From NCBI GenBank assembly GCA_900552655.1, contig USAE01000056.1, positions 1 through 8,740 on the forward strand: a stretch of 8,740 nucleotides of DNA, read 5' to 3'. Position numbers and translations under genes: made by a program. Origin of the DNA: an uncultured Clostridium sp. GTDB lineage: Bacteria > Bacillota > Clostridia > TANB77 > CAG-508. The notes below the pieces were generated by a model. It was given only the letters and a program-made list of their open reading frames with translations, searched no databases and was not told where the DNA came from. This document shows positions 1-8,535 of this stretch, one piece after another; within the stretch, counting starts at the first letter, position 1; each line of letters opens with the position of its first letter.

Positions 1-3000
1 CATATAATTTTCCATCTTTTACATACAATCTCACATCTTTCCTTACTACTTTACTCCCATCTTCTGCAATAATTTCGGAATATGTTTCATATGTTTTAAT
101 TATTTTATCATTATACTTAAATTGTAAGCATTCTTCGTTGTTAATTACTTTATCCTCGTATACATTTCCGTTATTATCCCCAGATATTATATCTTCTTCC
201 AAACTTTGGCTTTCATCTTCATTTGTAATATTTTCTAATGGGTCTGTTGGTAAAATTATACCTTCTTGGTTAGAAACTCCACTTATAATTGGATATTTGC
301 CTTCTTTTAAAGTTGTGTAAATATAATTTGCTTCCCAACCTATTTTAGTCTTATATGTACTTTCTTGTTTTAAATCTACTTCTGCTAAATAATTTGCAGG
401 TAGAATATACTTATCATTTTCTGTTGATACTCTTTCCCCATTTATAGTAGCATATTTATATACATATATATTTTTTGCTCCTACAATTTCGTTTTTTTGG
501 TTTCCAAATCCTAATGAAGCTGTTTCTTTATTATCACTAATTATATCTGCATGAACATAGTTGTTGTAAAAGTATTGTATTCCTTCTCCTACACTATTAC
601 TAAAGCTTCCAACTAATCCCCCTACATTATTTTGTGCTTTAATTGTTGAATTTGCCACATAGCAATTCTTTATTCCCATAGAGCTCGCTTCTATAGATTG
701 GTTTAAAACATATCCTACTATTCCACCAACCTCACTTATACCAGTAACATTTGTATCTGTATATGTTTTCGCTACATATCCTTTATAATTGTATCCTATT
801 ACTCCTCCTACTTTACTATATCCTTCTACTCTTCCTCCTTTTACATATGTAGACATTGCACCACCAGTACCAGCTACATTATAATAACCATACAAACCTC
901 CTACACTGCTTCCTTTAGAAATTACAATATTATTAATTCCATAATCATATCCATTATCCCAAGTGCATTGTCCCATTACACCTCCTATATTATTCGAATT
1001 ACTAGTAGTTCCTTCTATGGTAGAGTTTTTGCATACAGCATAATTTAAGCCTCCATTACCACAAACACCACCAATATTACTTCCACTTCCTCTAACAGTA
1101 ACATTTTCACTGGTAAAACTATTTGCATCATAAAATTGACCTGCTACTCCACCTACATAGCTTCTACCAATAACTTCATTTTTTATAGATTTTAGATTTT
1201 CTCCCTGTCTTCCATTATTTCCTCCTCCATTAAGATGAGATAATACACCTCCAACATAATCTACACCTTGAATATGTGAATTTGAAACCGTTACATTTTT
1301 TATATTATATCCAATTCTTTTGGTTGGATTAGATAATACTCCACCTACATAATTTCCACTTCCCACAATATTTAAATTTTTAGCATCTACTTCTCTTAAA
1401 ATTGGTAATTCCGATCCACCTGCTAGTCCTGCTACATTACCATTTCCTATTATTTCTATAGTATCCATATTTATATTTTTTATTTCTTCACTTGTACTAT
1501 TACCTATAAATCCAACTTTATTCATCTTTGGAGCATTTACAGTTATATTATTTATTGTAATTTTTTCTATTTTTCCATTTGAATTTGCAATAACTCCTGT
1601 TCTTTCTCCAGATGCACTATTTACTATATTTATATTTTCAAAATTTATGTTATTTAATGTGGTTTTTATTAATTTTATTAATCCCGAATTACTTTCTTTA
1701 AGCACTATCTTCAAGTTTTTTATCTTATGTCCATTTCCTTCTAACTTTCCTATAGTTAAATTTGTTTTTATATTTTCTTTGTTTTCAAAATTAATATCTG
1801 CCATTAGTTTGTAGTTTTCATAAGTATCTGTTCCTATTTCTGCCCAATCTTCATATGTATATATTTCCTTGTAAAATTGCGTTTCTATTTTAGCTTCTAC
1901 TTGTTTTTCTTTTTCTTTATTGTCTTCTATATATTTAATTTTAGAAATTCTATAACTGTCATAATATCTTGTTGGCGTTGCTGTTATATTTAAATATGTT
2001 TTTCCTTCTTTTGTAATATCTGCATCTATTTTTGCGTCCATATCTTCTATATATAATTTTGTTATTTTTACTTCTTTGGAATTTTTTATAACTACTCTTA
2101 GTTTTACTATATTAGATGATGTTTTATCTGCTTCAACTTCTTCTATCTCTAATTCCATGTCTTCTTTTAGTTTATTTTCTGTTTGATTTGGCAAAAGCTC
2201 TTTTCTATTTGAATACAATAGTTTAGGCAGCTCCCCATCTTTTACATTTTCATAATCATAACCATTTCCTAATCTTATTTTACTTTCATAAAAATCTTTA
2301 TTTTTTAATTCTTGAATACTTGCTAATATTGATCCTGCCTTTTCGCTATTTATTTCCCCATTAAATCTTTGCATTTTATATGCATAATTGTTTTCTTCTT
2401 CTCTCGAATTTCCTATAACTCTGCTTACTGTATCTGTAATTTGTTTACTGTATATATTTCCTATAGCTAAATTGTTTATGTTATTATTTAATATAGTTTG
2501 TCTGTCATTTCCTACTATTCCACCTATATATTCACCATCTGTTATTATATTAATAGTACTATAACAAGATTTTATTTCTCCATTTTGTGCAAATCCGATA
2601 ATTCCTCCTACATTAGATGTATCTGCTTCTATATTTCCAGTAGAATAACAATTGGTTATATTGTTTGATGTAGAGTCATAACCACAAATTCCTCCTATTC
2701 CAAGTGAATTTATAGTTTTATTTATTTTAAAGTTAATATCTTGAGTAAAGCAATTACTTATACTACTTCCTTTAGAGTTTGCTATTATTCCACCAATTGC
2801 TGTAGATGTAACTTCTGCATTCGTTTCTATATTTAAATTATTTATTGAACTATTTTTTATAGTCCCCGTTTCTGCATACGCTACAAGCCCTGCGCAATTA
2901 ATTGCTCCTTTATATGTCAAATCTATTTTTATATTAGCTTTATTTACATGAACATTATTTATTGTGCCACCTTTTAAATATTCTACTAACCCTACTCTAT

Positions 3001-3166
3001 AATTTTTTGCTTTTTCATTTGTATAATTTTCTACATTTAGATTATTTATTTCCCCTCTTAAGTCTTTAAATAATCCTCCATCATTTCCCATTCTTATATT
3101 GCTTATTTTATGTGAATTTCCTTCTAGTTTTCCTGTAAATGTTTTGCTTATAATTTCACCGTGTTC
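1..3166 (-). CDS. Continuation of the giant surface protein in the +1 frame: GLUG/beta-helix C-terminal part, partial
   Basis: I read this frame codon by codon. It is free of stops from about 3193 to the window edge, roughly 1050 codons, although no listed start codon opens it. It resumes exactly where the upstream frame breaks off (…EIISKTFTGKLEGNSHKI). It holds a second beta-helix module (about 3160-2230) with G-G-I-x-G motifs (GIGGICGYD, VGGIIGF, IGGIVGN), then a beta-sandwich (about 2160-1880). A third beta-helix module follows (about 1860-290) with about ten GLUG-type motifs, then an acidic tail (about 270-130) and the start of another unit ending in VKDGKLY at the edge. The junctions to each helix match one another: NYILMQDLNF, NYKLMADINF and, in module one, NYIVLNDLDF. 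GLUG-rich beta-helix regions are known from the N-terminal part of streptococcal IgA1/Zmp (M26) proteases and from clostridial surface proteins. No HExxH zinc motif is seen here, so an enzymatic role cannot be assigned. The true C terminus, and any protease or wall anchor, lies beyond position 1. Confidence 0.8.
595..1440 (-). repeat. GLUG-type motif array in the third beta-helix module
   Basis: About ten copies of a [VI]-[GA]-G-[VIL]-x-[GS] motif recur about every 80-100 bases (26-33 residues): VAGLAGG, VGGVLSN, VGGVLSH, VGGVAGQ, IGGVCGN, IGGVMGQ, VGGLYGY, VGGVIGY, VGGIVGY and VGGLVGS, in protein order. Between them lie short strands containing N and V/I. The copies are diverged at the DNA level, so this is a protein repeat and not a recent tandem duplication. 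In known GLUG proteins such repeats form the turns of a right-handed beta-helix. I assign the same fold by analogy. Confidence 0.75.
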
Positions 3167-3196
3167 CCATATTTGCAAAATTAAGATCTTGCATTA
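3156..3196 (-). other. Single-base frameshift joining the two halves of the giant gene
   Basis: The upstream frame ends …LNFANMGTR-TGA at 3158-3156. The downstream frame is closed by TAA at 3196-3194 and open from there on, so the switch must occur within about 38 bases. Removing one G of the GGG at 3168-3166 restores …NFANMEHGEIISKTFTGKLEGN, which lines up with the equivalent place in the third module (NFENKENIKTNLTIGKLEGN). The codon before the TGA is CGG, which I did not find in the downstream frame. That favours an extra base over a native codon. The shift may be a real mutation, a sequencing or assembly error at the G-run, or, less likely, programmed +1 frameshifting at CGG-UGA. Confidence 0.85.
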
Positions 3197-6100
3197 AAAT
3201 ATAGTTTTCTGTTGGCGAATTATTTATGTCTTTCCATTCTGAGATATTATTAATTTTTTTATATAAATCAACTTCTATTGTTCTTTCATGTTCTAAAAAC
3301 TCTCTAGTATATGGTATATTAAAAGCTCCTTGAGTGGTTATTCCCAATACACTGTATGTAGAAGTATATAGTTTAGGTGAATGTAATTTTGCAATTATTT
3401 CACTTCTTTTATTTTCATATGTTTGGCTTAAAATTGTACACTCTAAATTTTTTATTTTTATATTTGTTATTGTTTCTGCTGAAGGATTATATACATTAAA
3501 TTTTACTTCTACTGTATCTATTCCTTTTTTTACAACCTCTGTAGAAAGTATATCTGCTAAATCTGCATCTTTTACTTCTGGTAATTCTATATATTCATTG
3601 TTTGGCATTACACTTGGCATTATTAATTGTGGATAATAACCTTTAGAAACATATTCATCTACATTAAATCTATTATCGTTATTTAAAAGTTGATTTTGAA
3701 ATTTCGTATCATGTAATGCTAACATTGTTGTTTTCTTATGATATTTATTTGTAAAAATTTCGTCATTAAAATAATAATTATTGCTTATTTTCCCATCTGC
3801 ATAATAAATATTTGGTCCAGCAGATCTATTGGTTATATTTTTACCAAGTCCTACAGAATATACATTTTCTACTAATGCATTGCTATTATTTATACTAACT
3901 ATATTTCCAACATTATTTACTATATTTTCTTGATTTGATACATCTACATTCACTAAGCTATATATATTTTTTATTTGTCCATTTCCTCTATTAGAATGTG
4001 CAATTATTCCTATATAAACACTAGCACCATCATTTCTTATAAAATCTGCATTTACATTTTTTCCATATATATATCCATTTTTTATAATTCCTGTGTTTTC
4101 AAAACAAATAACTCCAGATTCACTTTTTGCATACATAGTTTCTTCTAGATTAATCACAAAATTTTCTATAGTTCCTTTATTTTGAAATGCTATTAGAGCA
4201 ATTCTAAAGTTTGGATTTTTGTTACTCTCTATTAAATTCACTTTTATATTACGTATAGTACCATAATTATTTTTTATTATACATCCATCAGTATTTAATT
4301 CTTTATTATTATTGTGTTTTATGTCTATTATTAAATTTTCTATTATTCCTCTTGTACCTACATTAGCTATTAATATAGATTTATTATCATTAGCTACATC
4401 TGTTATTACTCTATGTCCATTAAAATTCAGCTTCCCAGTAAATTTTATTCTTTCAGCCCATTCATCCCCGAAGCAATAATTAGTTCCTGTAAAGTCTAAA
4501 TCATTTAACACTATATAATTTCCACTTGGTTGAATTGCTAGAAAATCTTCTATGTTATATATTCCTTTTATTTCTTCGGTTTCTTTTGTACTATATTCAA
4601 TTTCTGAAATTAAATATTCTCTTTCTTTTATTTTTATGCTTAACTGTATAACATATTTTTTTCCTGCTTCCGTAGCATATGTTTTCACTTCATTTTCTAC
4701 TATATTGTTTTCTGGAATTTCTTCATATCTTTTTTCTTGTACTAATTCGTCTTCTTTATATATTTTTATATAATAATCATTTGTTGTAATTTCATTCTTT
4801 TTATCTTCTAAATTTATTATAAAATTACTTTGAAGCATATTTTTAAATTCTTCATAACTAGTTTTTTTGTTTCCTAATTCTACTTGTAATTCTTTTATTT
4901 CTATTCCATTTCCACCTGCTACATAAAACCCTAAATAACCTGTATCATCTACATTTAAAGTACATTGATATTCTTTCCACTCTTCTGTTAACTCTTTTAA
5001 CACTGTTCTATTTGCGTCTTTTTTACTATTTTGAATATATGCATTTTGTTTTCCACTTACTGCTTTAGCTTTAAAACTCATTGTTACTTCTTGTCCTGCA
5101 TATTCTCTTAAATCATACACTGCTCTTCTGTTTTCATTATCTCCACCTAATGTTAATATTTTTGTTTCTTCATTATATTCTTTTCCATAATGATTGTTTG
5201 TATTAAAGTTAGGATACACATACCATTTTATCTCTGAGCTCATATCTACCAAATTTTTTCCTGTTGCCTTTTTACTAAGTTCTGTTAGCCCTATACTTCC
5301 ACTTATTCCTGGTTCTGTTAATATTTCTATTTCTTTTATTAAATAATTTACTTTATATGTTTTGTCGGTACTGCCTATATTATATTGGTCTGCATAAAAG
5401 CTTAATTTATACCTATGGTTACCAGTTAACTTTTCGTATGTCTTTCTTACATAATCTTCATTTGTCTCTATCTCTTGTAAATCTAATAAATTAGATTTTT
5501 CATCTCTTAGTTCCATTCTTACTTTGTTATTTAAAACAGAATTATTAATATCATCTATTCTTACATCAAAATCAATTAAATTACCTGTTACAAATTGATT
5601 TTTTATTTCTATTTTTGCTGGTATTTTTAATGTTGTAAATTCTTTATATGTATATGTTATTGGGATTTCTTCTTCTGTTTTTCCTAATTTTATATTTCCT
5701 TCTATATCTATTTCATAAGTCGTATTAGCTTGTAAATTTTCACAATTTATTGAATTATATTTCCCTTGTTTTAACTGTATTATTTCTTCTTCCGTCAAAA
5801 TATGTTCATATGCTATTTCCTTATATTTTTCATTCTTTTCTTGAGTATTTTCTAGTTTTTCTTTTATTTTTATCCTTAGTCCATTTAATATTTGTATTAA
5901 TCTTTTATCTGTTCTTTCTTCATCTATTTTATAGTCTAATTTTGTACTTGTACTTGTTAGTTCTTTATTCTCCATTTTTAATTCTAATGAACCTAGTGTT
6001 GATATTGGCTTTGTTGCAAATACTAAGTTTCCCAATTCTTCAGTTTGTTGCATTCCTTTATTATTACCTAAATCATAATCTGCATAAACTGTTATTTTAT

Positions 6101-7979
6101 AGTATTGGTTTTGGTCTAAATCTTCTAGTTTTATTTCTTTTTCGTCTTCTGACAATTTCTCTTCTTTTAGTTTTTCTCCATTTGGTCTTGTTATTATATA
6201 TTTATAATTTTCCAAATTTACATTGTCTTTATTTGTTAATCTTATTCCTAATGTTACACTTACTATATCTTGACTTTTAGTTGTTATTTTCACTGTTGGT
6301 TTTTGTTTTGATGTTTTGGTTTTTCCTAAATTATTAGATATATTTAGCTCTATTCCATTTTTATCATAAAATTTTATTGCATATTCTATATTTTTATTAG
6401 ATTGTAATCCTTCTGAGCTTTCTATTGTTACTTCTTTTCCTTGTAATAAGTCATTTACTTGTCCATTTTTTAAAACTGTCCTTATTTTTCCAGTTTCTAA
6501 TTCTATTTGGTTTATTCCTTTTATTGCCTCATTTTGTAAGTCTGATATTATTTTTACATTTTTTATTTGTATTTTATTACTATATATTTCGCCTTCTTCT
6601 TTGCTTAGTTCTATTGTTCCTAGTGCTTCATATCCTTTTGTTTTTATTGTTCCTTTGTAAAATGTATTTTCTATTTTTTTATTTTCTGCATTTAAATAAA
6701 TATATTTTCCTGTTATTTCGTATTCTGTTTCTGGTACTAATCCTGTTATTTGTATTTCTCCTTGGCTTTTAAATACTCTTCTTAAGTATATTTTTCCGTC
6801 TTTATATATTTCAAATGTTGGCGCTTCTACTATTCTTCCTGTAGTATCTTTTATCTGTAATGTACTTTTTGCCGAATATACTTCTGCTGTAAAGTCTTCT
6901 ACTATTACTTCTGGTTTTATGTACTCTGCGTTTATTTGCTCGTTGTTTTCTGGCTGTTTATCTTGCTTCTCTTGGTCGTTTTGTACTGTTTCATCTTCTG
7001 GTTTATTTTCTTTTTTCTCATCACTTGTGTCTTCTTCTATAATTTCTTCTTTTTCTACAGTATTTTTCGTATTTTCTATTATTCCTAAACGTGTTAATAA
7101 CTCTTCGTAATTATATTCGTTATCCACTTTTTGTGAATTTTGATTTAAAGTTTCTTCAATATTCTTTATAATTATTTGCGAATTATAGTCTATATCTCTT
7201 ATTTCATTAAATACTAAAATATTATTCTTAACGCTGTAATATCTTATTACGTCTTTTTCAAATACTACTAAACTATTTACTGGCAATACATATTCATTGG
7301 CTGTTGTGTCTATTTTTATCTCTTTTAAATTTATATATATTCCTTCAGTTGTCTTAGCAAATATATATTCTTTGCTATCTGCTCTTTCTAAACTATTTCC
7401 ATTATATACTTTTCCATCTGTTATACTTATATTTGGGTATCCTGCTACTTGTTCAAAGTTTTTGCTTATTAATATTATGTCTTGGTTTAAGTTATATATT
7501 GTATTTTTATCATTTATATATATTGGGTAGCTTAAGTCTATTTCTTTTTTTTCTTTATTTCCTATAAAATATGAATTTAACTTTTTAAATATTGTTCCTT
7601 GTTCTTCTATTTTCGCTAAACTTGCATTTTTTTCATCATTATCGCTTAAATCACTATTTTGTGAATTGCCTTTTTCTTTATCTGAATACATTCCTAACAA
7701 ATTTTCTGTTATTTTTTTTCCATTTACTCCATAACCTTCATATTTAAAATTCATTACTGGACTATATTTTAGGAATATGAAATATATTACACTTATTATT
7801 GTTATTATTGCTAATAACCCTGCTACTAAAAATTTGGGCTTTATTTCTATTTTGTTAATTTTTACTTTTAAATTTTTGCTCATCTGCTTTATATTATTAT
7901 TTCTAATCTTTTCGCTTTTATCTTTATTTTGCTTAATTTTAATATTCTTTTCTTTATTACTTTTATTAAACTTTTTCAT
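3156..7979 (-). CDS. Giant membrane-anchored surface protein, N-terminal part (FN3-like, jelly-roll and beta-helix domains)
   Basis: The frame reads 1607 residues from an ATG with a strong Shine-Dalgarno site. Residues 1-48 are lysine- and asparagine-rich. Residues about 50-70 (LVAGLLAIITIISVIYFIF) form one hydrophobic helix without an obvious signal-peptidase site, so I infer a type II signal anchor with the rest outside the cell. Residues 150-300 form an unrecognised beta-rich domain, and 305-350 an acidic E/K/N/Q linker. Residues 355-890 look like five or so Ig/FN3-type units, for example GLVPETEYEITGKY at 413-426. Residues about 905-1045 resemble a jelly-roll carbohydrate-binding domain. 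Residues 1050-1130 are another beta domain. Residues 1136-1460 form a right-handed beta-helix-like module of I-x-N-x-x-V repeats, followed by a beta-sandwich (1475-1575) and the first strands of a second helix module. The frame then stops at TGA in mid-domain (MGTR-stop), but homology continues in the +1 frame to the window edge, so this is the first half of a longer gene. Binding of host or matrix glycans is a guess. The domain reading is by eye and family membership is not proven. Confidence 0.85.
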   Translation of the reverse strand: MKKFNKSNKEKNIKIKQNKDKSEKIRNNNIKQMSKNLKVKINKIEIKPKFLVAGLLAIITIISVIYFIFLKYSPVMNFKYEGYGVNGKKITENLLGMYSDKEKGNSQNSDLSDNDEKNASLAKIEEQGTIFKKLNSYFIGNKEKKEIDLSYPIYINDKNTIYNLNQDIILISKNFEQVAGYPNISITDGKVYNGNSLERADSKEYIFAKTTEGIYINLKEIKIDTTANEYVLPVNSLVVFEKDVIRYYSVKNNILVFNEIRDIDYNSQIIIKNIEETLNQNSQKVDNEYNYEELLTRLGIIENTKNTVEKEEIIEEDTSDEKKENKPEDETVQNDQEKQDKQPENNEQINAEYIKPEVIVEDFTAEVYSAKSTLQIKDTTGRIVEAPTFEIYKDGKIYLRRVFKSQGEIQITGLVPETEYEITGKYIYLNAENKKIENTFYKGTIKTKGYEALGTIELSKEEGEIYSNKIQIKNVKIISDLQNEAIKGINQIELETGKIRTVLKNGQVNDLLQGKEVTIESSEGLQSNKNIEYAIKFYDKNGIELNISNNLGKTKTSKQKPTVKITTKSQDIVSVTLGIRLTNKDNVNLENYKYIITRPNGEKLKEEKLSEDEKEIKLEDLDQNQYYKITVYADYDLGNNKGMQQTEELGNLVFATKPISTLGSLELKMENKELTSTSTKLDYKIDEERTDKRLIQILNGLRIKIKEKLENTQEKNEKYKEIAYEHILTEEEIIQLKQGKYNSINCENLQANTTYEIDIEGNIKLGKTEEEIPITYTYKEFTTLKIPAKIEIKNQFVTGNLIDFDVRIDDINNSVLNNKVRMELRDEKSNLLDLQEIETNEDYVRKTYEKLTGNHRYKLSFYADQYNIGSTDKTYKVNYLIKEIEILTEPGISGSIGLTELSKKATGKNLVDMSSEIKWYVYPNFNTNNHYGKEYNEETKILTLGGDNENRRAVYDLREYAGQEVTMSFKAKAVSGKQNAYIQNSKKDANRTVLKELTEEWKEYQCTLNVDDTGYLGFYVAGGNGIEIKELQVELGNKKTSYEEFKNMLQSNFIINLEDKKNEITTNDYYIKIYKEDELVQEKRYEEIPENNIVENEVKTYATEAGKKYVIQLSIKIKEREYLISEIEYSTKETEEIKGIYNIEDFLAIQPSGNYIVLNDLDFTGTNYCFGDEWAERIKFTGKLNFNGHRVITDVANDNKSILIANVGTRGIIENLIIDIKHNNNKELNTDGCIIKNNYGTIRNIKVNLIESNKNPNFRIALIAFQNKGTIENFVINLEETMYAKSESGVICFENTGIIKNGYIYGKNVNADFIRNDGASVYIGIIAHSNRGNGQIKNIYSLVNVDVSNQENIVNNVGNIVSINNSNALVENVYSVGLGKNITNRSAGPNIYYADGKISNNYYFNDEIFTNKYHKKTTMLALHDTKFQNQLLNNDNRFNVDEYVSKGYYPQLIMPSVMPNNEYIELPEVKDADLADILSTEVVKKGIDTVEVKFNVYNPSAETITNIKIKNLECTILSQTYENKRSEIIAKLHSPKLYTSTYSVLGITTQGAFNIPYTREFLEHERTIEVDLYKKINNISEWKDINNSPTENYILMQDLNFANMGTR

Positions 7980-7986
7980 TACGCTA

Positions 7987-7995
7987 CACCTCCTT
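7987..7995 (-). promoter_or_regulatory. Strong ribosome-binding site of the giant gene
   Basis: AAGGAGGTG lies nine bases upstream of the ATG at 7979-7977 and fixes that start. It is embedded in the last codons of the upstream open frame (…CAA GGA GGT GTA GCG TAATG), a typical arrangement for translational coupling. Because the site is strong, basal initiation independent of upstream translation is also likely. Confidence 0.9.
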
Positions 7996-8061
7996 GTTTC
8001 TCTAATTCATTTAGTATCTTAAAGTTGGTGTAACTTCTTTTAAGTATTTTTAAACAACAAG

Positions 8062-8125
8062 AAAAACAGGCTATTTCTAGTACTACATCTTTTCCTAAAC
8101 ATAGTCCTACGCATAACCTGTTTTT
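8062..8125 (-). terminator. Long leader hairpin followed by a U-run (possible attenuator)
   Basis: AAAAACAGG (8125-8117) pairs perfectly with CCTGTTTTT (8070-8062). The stem continues with a U-G pair and UAU/AUA, a 3x3 internal loop, UAG/CUA, one mismatch and ACUAUG/UGUAGU, closing on a 12-base loop (8099-8088). The 3' arm ends in U5 and then CUUGUUGUUU. Such a hairpin between the leader ORF and the giant gene could terminate transcription early unless ribosomes or an alternative fold open it. It lies 82 bases upstream of the giant gene's start. The function is inferred from structure only. Confidence 0.5.
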
Positions 8126-8136
8126 AACGCCAAATA

Positions 8137-8157
8137 GAGTAGCCCTGTTTGCTACCC
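8137..8157 (-). promoter_or_regulatory. Small leader hairpin with an AAACAGG loop
   Basis: GGGTAGC (8157-8151) pairs with GCTACTC (8143-8137), seven pairs with one G-U, around the loop AAACAGG. The same AAACAGG recurs in the 5' arm of the next hairpin (8123-8117). Either copy can pair with CCTGTTT at 8070-8064. The first copy would pair as AAACAGG-G-CTA with TAGCCTGTTT, with one bulged G. This gives two mutually exclusive folds, as in attenuators. No known riboswitch consensus was recognised. Confidence 0.4.
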
Positions 8158-8160
8158 TTT

Positions 8161-8250
<90 letters not shown>

Positions 8251-8257
8251 TTCTTTA

Positions 8258-8262
8258 CCCTC
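8258..8262 (-). promoter_or_regulatory. Candidate ribosome-binding site for the leader ORF
   Basis: GAGGG is followed by seven bases (TAAAGAA) and then ATG. It is the only plausible Shine-Dalgarno and start pair upstream of the AC repeat on this strand. It is weaker than the site of the giant gene. Confidence 0.45.
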
Positions 8263-8293
8263 GCTTTTTACTGTTTACTCTTAGCTTGAAAAT

Positions 8294-8322
8294 CTGAATA
8301 ATTTTATTATGGGAATATTCAG
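8294..8322. repeat. Inverted repeat CTGAATA / TATTCAG
   Basis: Two 7-base arms are separated by 15 bases in the intergenic stretch, flanked by A/T runs on both sides. It could be an operator or a weak hairpin. In such AT-rich sequence a repeat of this size may also be chance. Confidence 0.3.
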
Positions 8323-8396
8323 AAATTTTTAGTCCTATTTATTATCTCTTAAACAATATTAAAAAAACTACATGTTTTATTAAATATTATTTCTTT

Positions 8397-8424
8397 ATTA
8401 TATCTTATATAATTTAACTCTAAT
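8397..8424 (-). promoter_or_regulatory. Weak promoter candidate for the leader and giant gene
   Basis: A perfect TATAAT (8402-8397) has ATTAGA (3 of 6 matches to TTGACA) 16 bases upstream. An alternative pairing is TTTACA (8430-8425) with TAAGAT at 17 bases. It lies just downstream of the terminator that ends the Rpn gene, where a new promoter is expected, and would give a leader of about 410 bases. The surrounding sequence is about 85-90% AT, so such boxes arise easily by chance. From 8251 to 8456 I see no other gene or convincing signal. Confidence 0.3.
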
Positions 8425-8456
8425 TGTAAATATACTATGCTCACTCTAAACATAAG

Positions 8457-8489
8457 AAAAATGCTGTACTTTCTACGCACAGCATTTTT
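8457..8489 (-). terminator. Intrinsic terminator after the Rpn gene
   Basis: AAAAATGCTGT (8457-8467) and ACAGCATTTTT (8479-8489) form a perfect 11-bp stem around an 11-base loop. On the minus strand the stem ends in a run of five T, then CTT. It lies about 46 bases past the Rpn stop codon. The A-run on the other arm makes it potentially bidirectional. It separates the Rpn gene from the giant-gene transcript. Confidence 0.85.
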
Positions 8490-8535
8490 TCACCTTCTTA
8501 TTTACATTTCTATAACATTTTAGTTTTCTATTGTT

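Noticed and set aside
595..1440. CRISPR-like regular spacing of repeats
   Set aside because: The regularity is at protein level (GLUG motifs). The DNA units are diverged and lie in one open frame, with no identical direct repeats or cas genes.
3156..3158. TGA read as tryptophan (alternative genetic code) at the break in the giant gene
   Set aside because: The sequence after the TGA in the same frame does not continue the beta-helix, whereas the +1 frame does. TGG is used for tryptophan elsewhere in both halves.
5750..6280. 176-residue plus-strand ORF and other plus-strand ORFs across 138-8022
   Set aside because: They are antisense shadows of the giant minus-strand gene, rich in Leu/Phe/Ser/Ile from A-rich codons read backwards, without ribosome-binding sites or family features.
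8050..8160. c-di-GMP or another known riboswitch in the leader
   Set aside because: I could not match the conserved core of any riboswitch class I know, so only the hairpins are reported.
8349..8453. 34-codon minus-strand ORF starting at 8453
   Set aside because: It has no Shine-Dalgarno site, starts beside the terminator stem, and its residues reflect plain AT-rich sequence.
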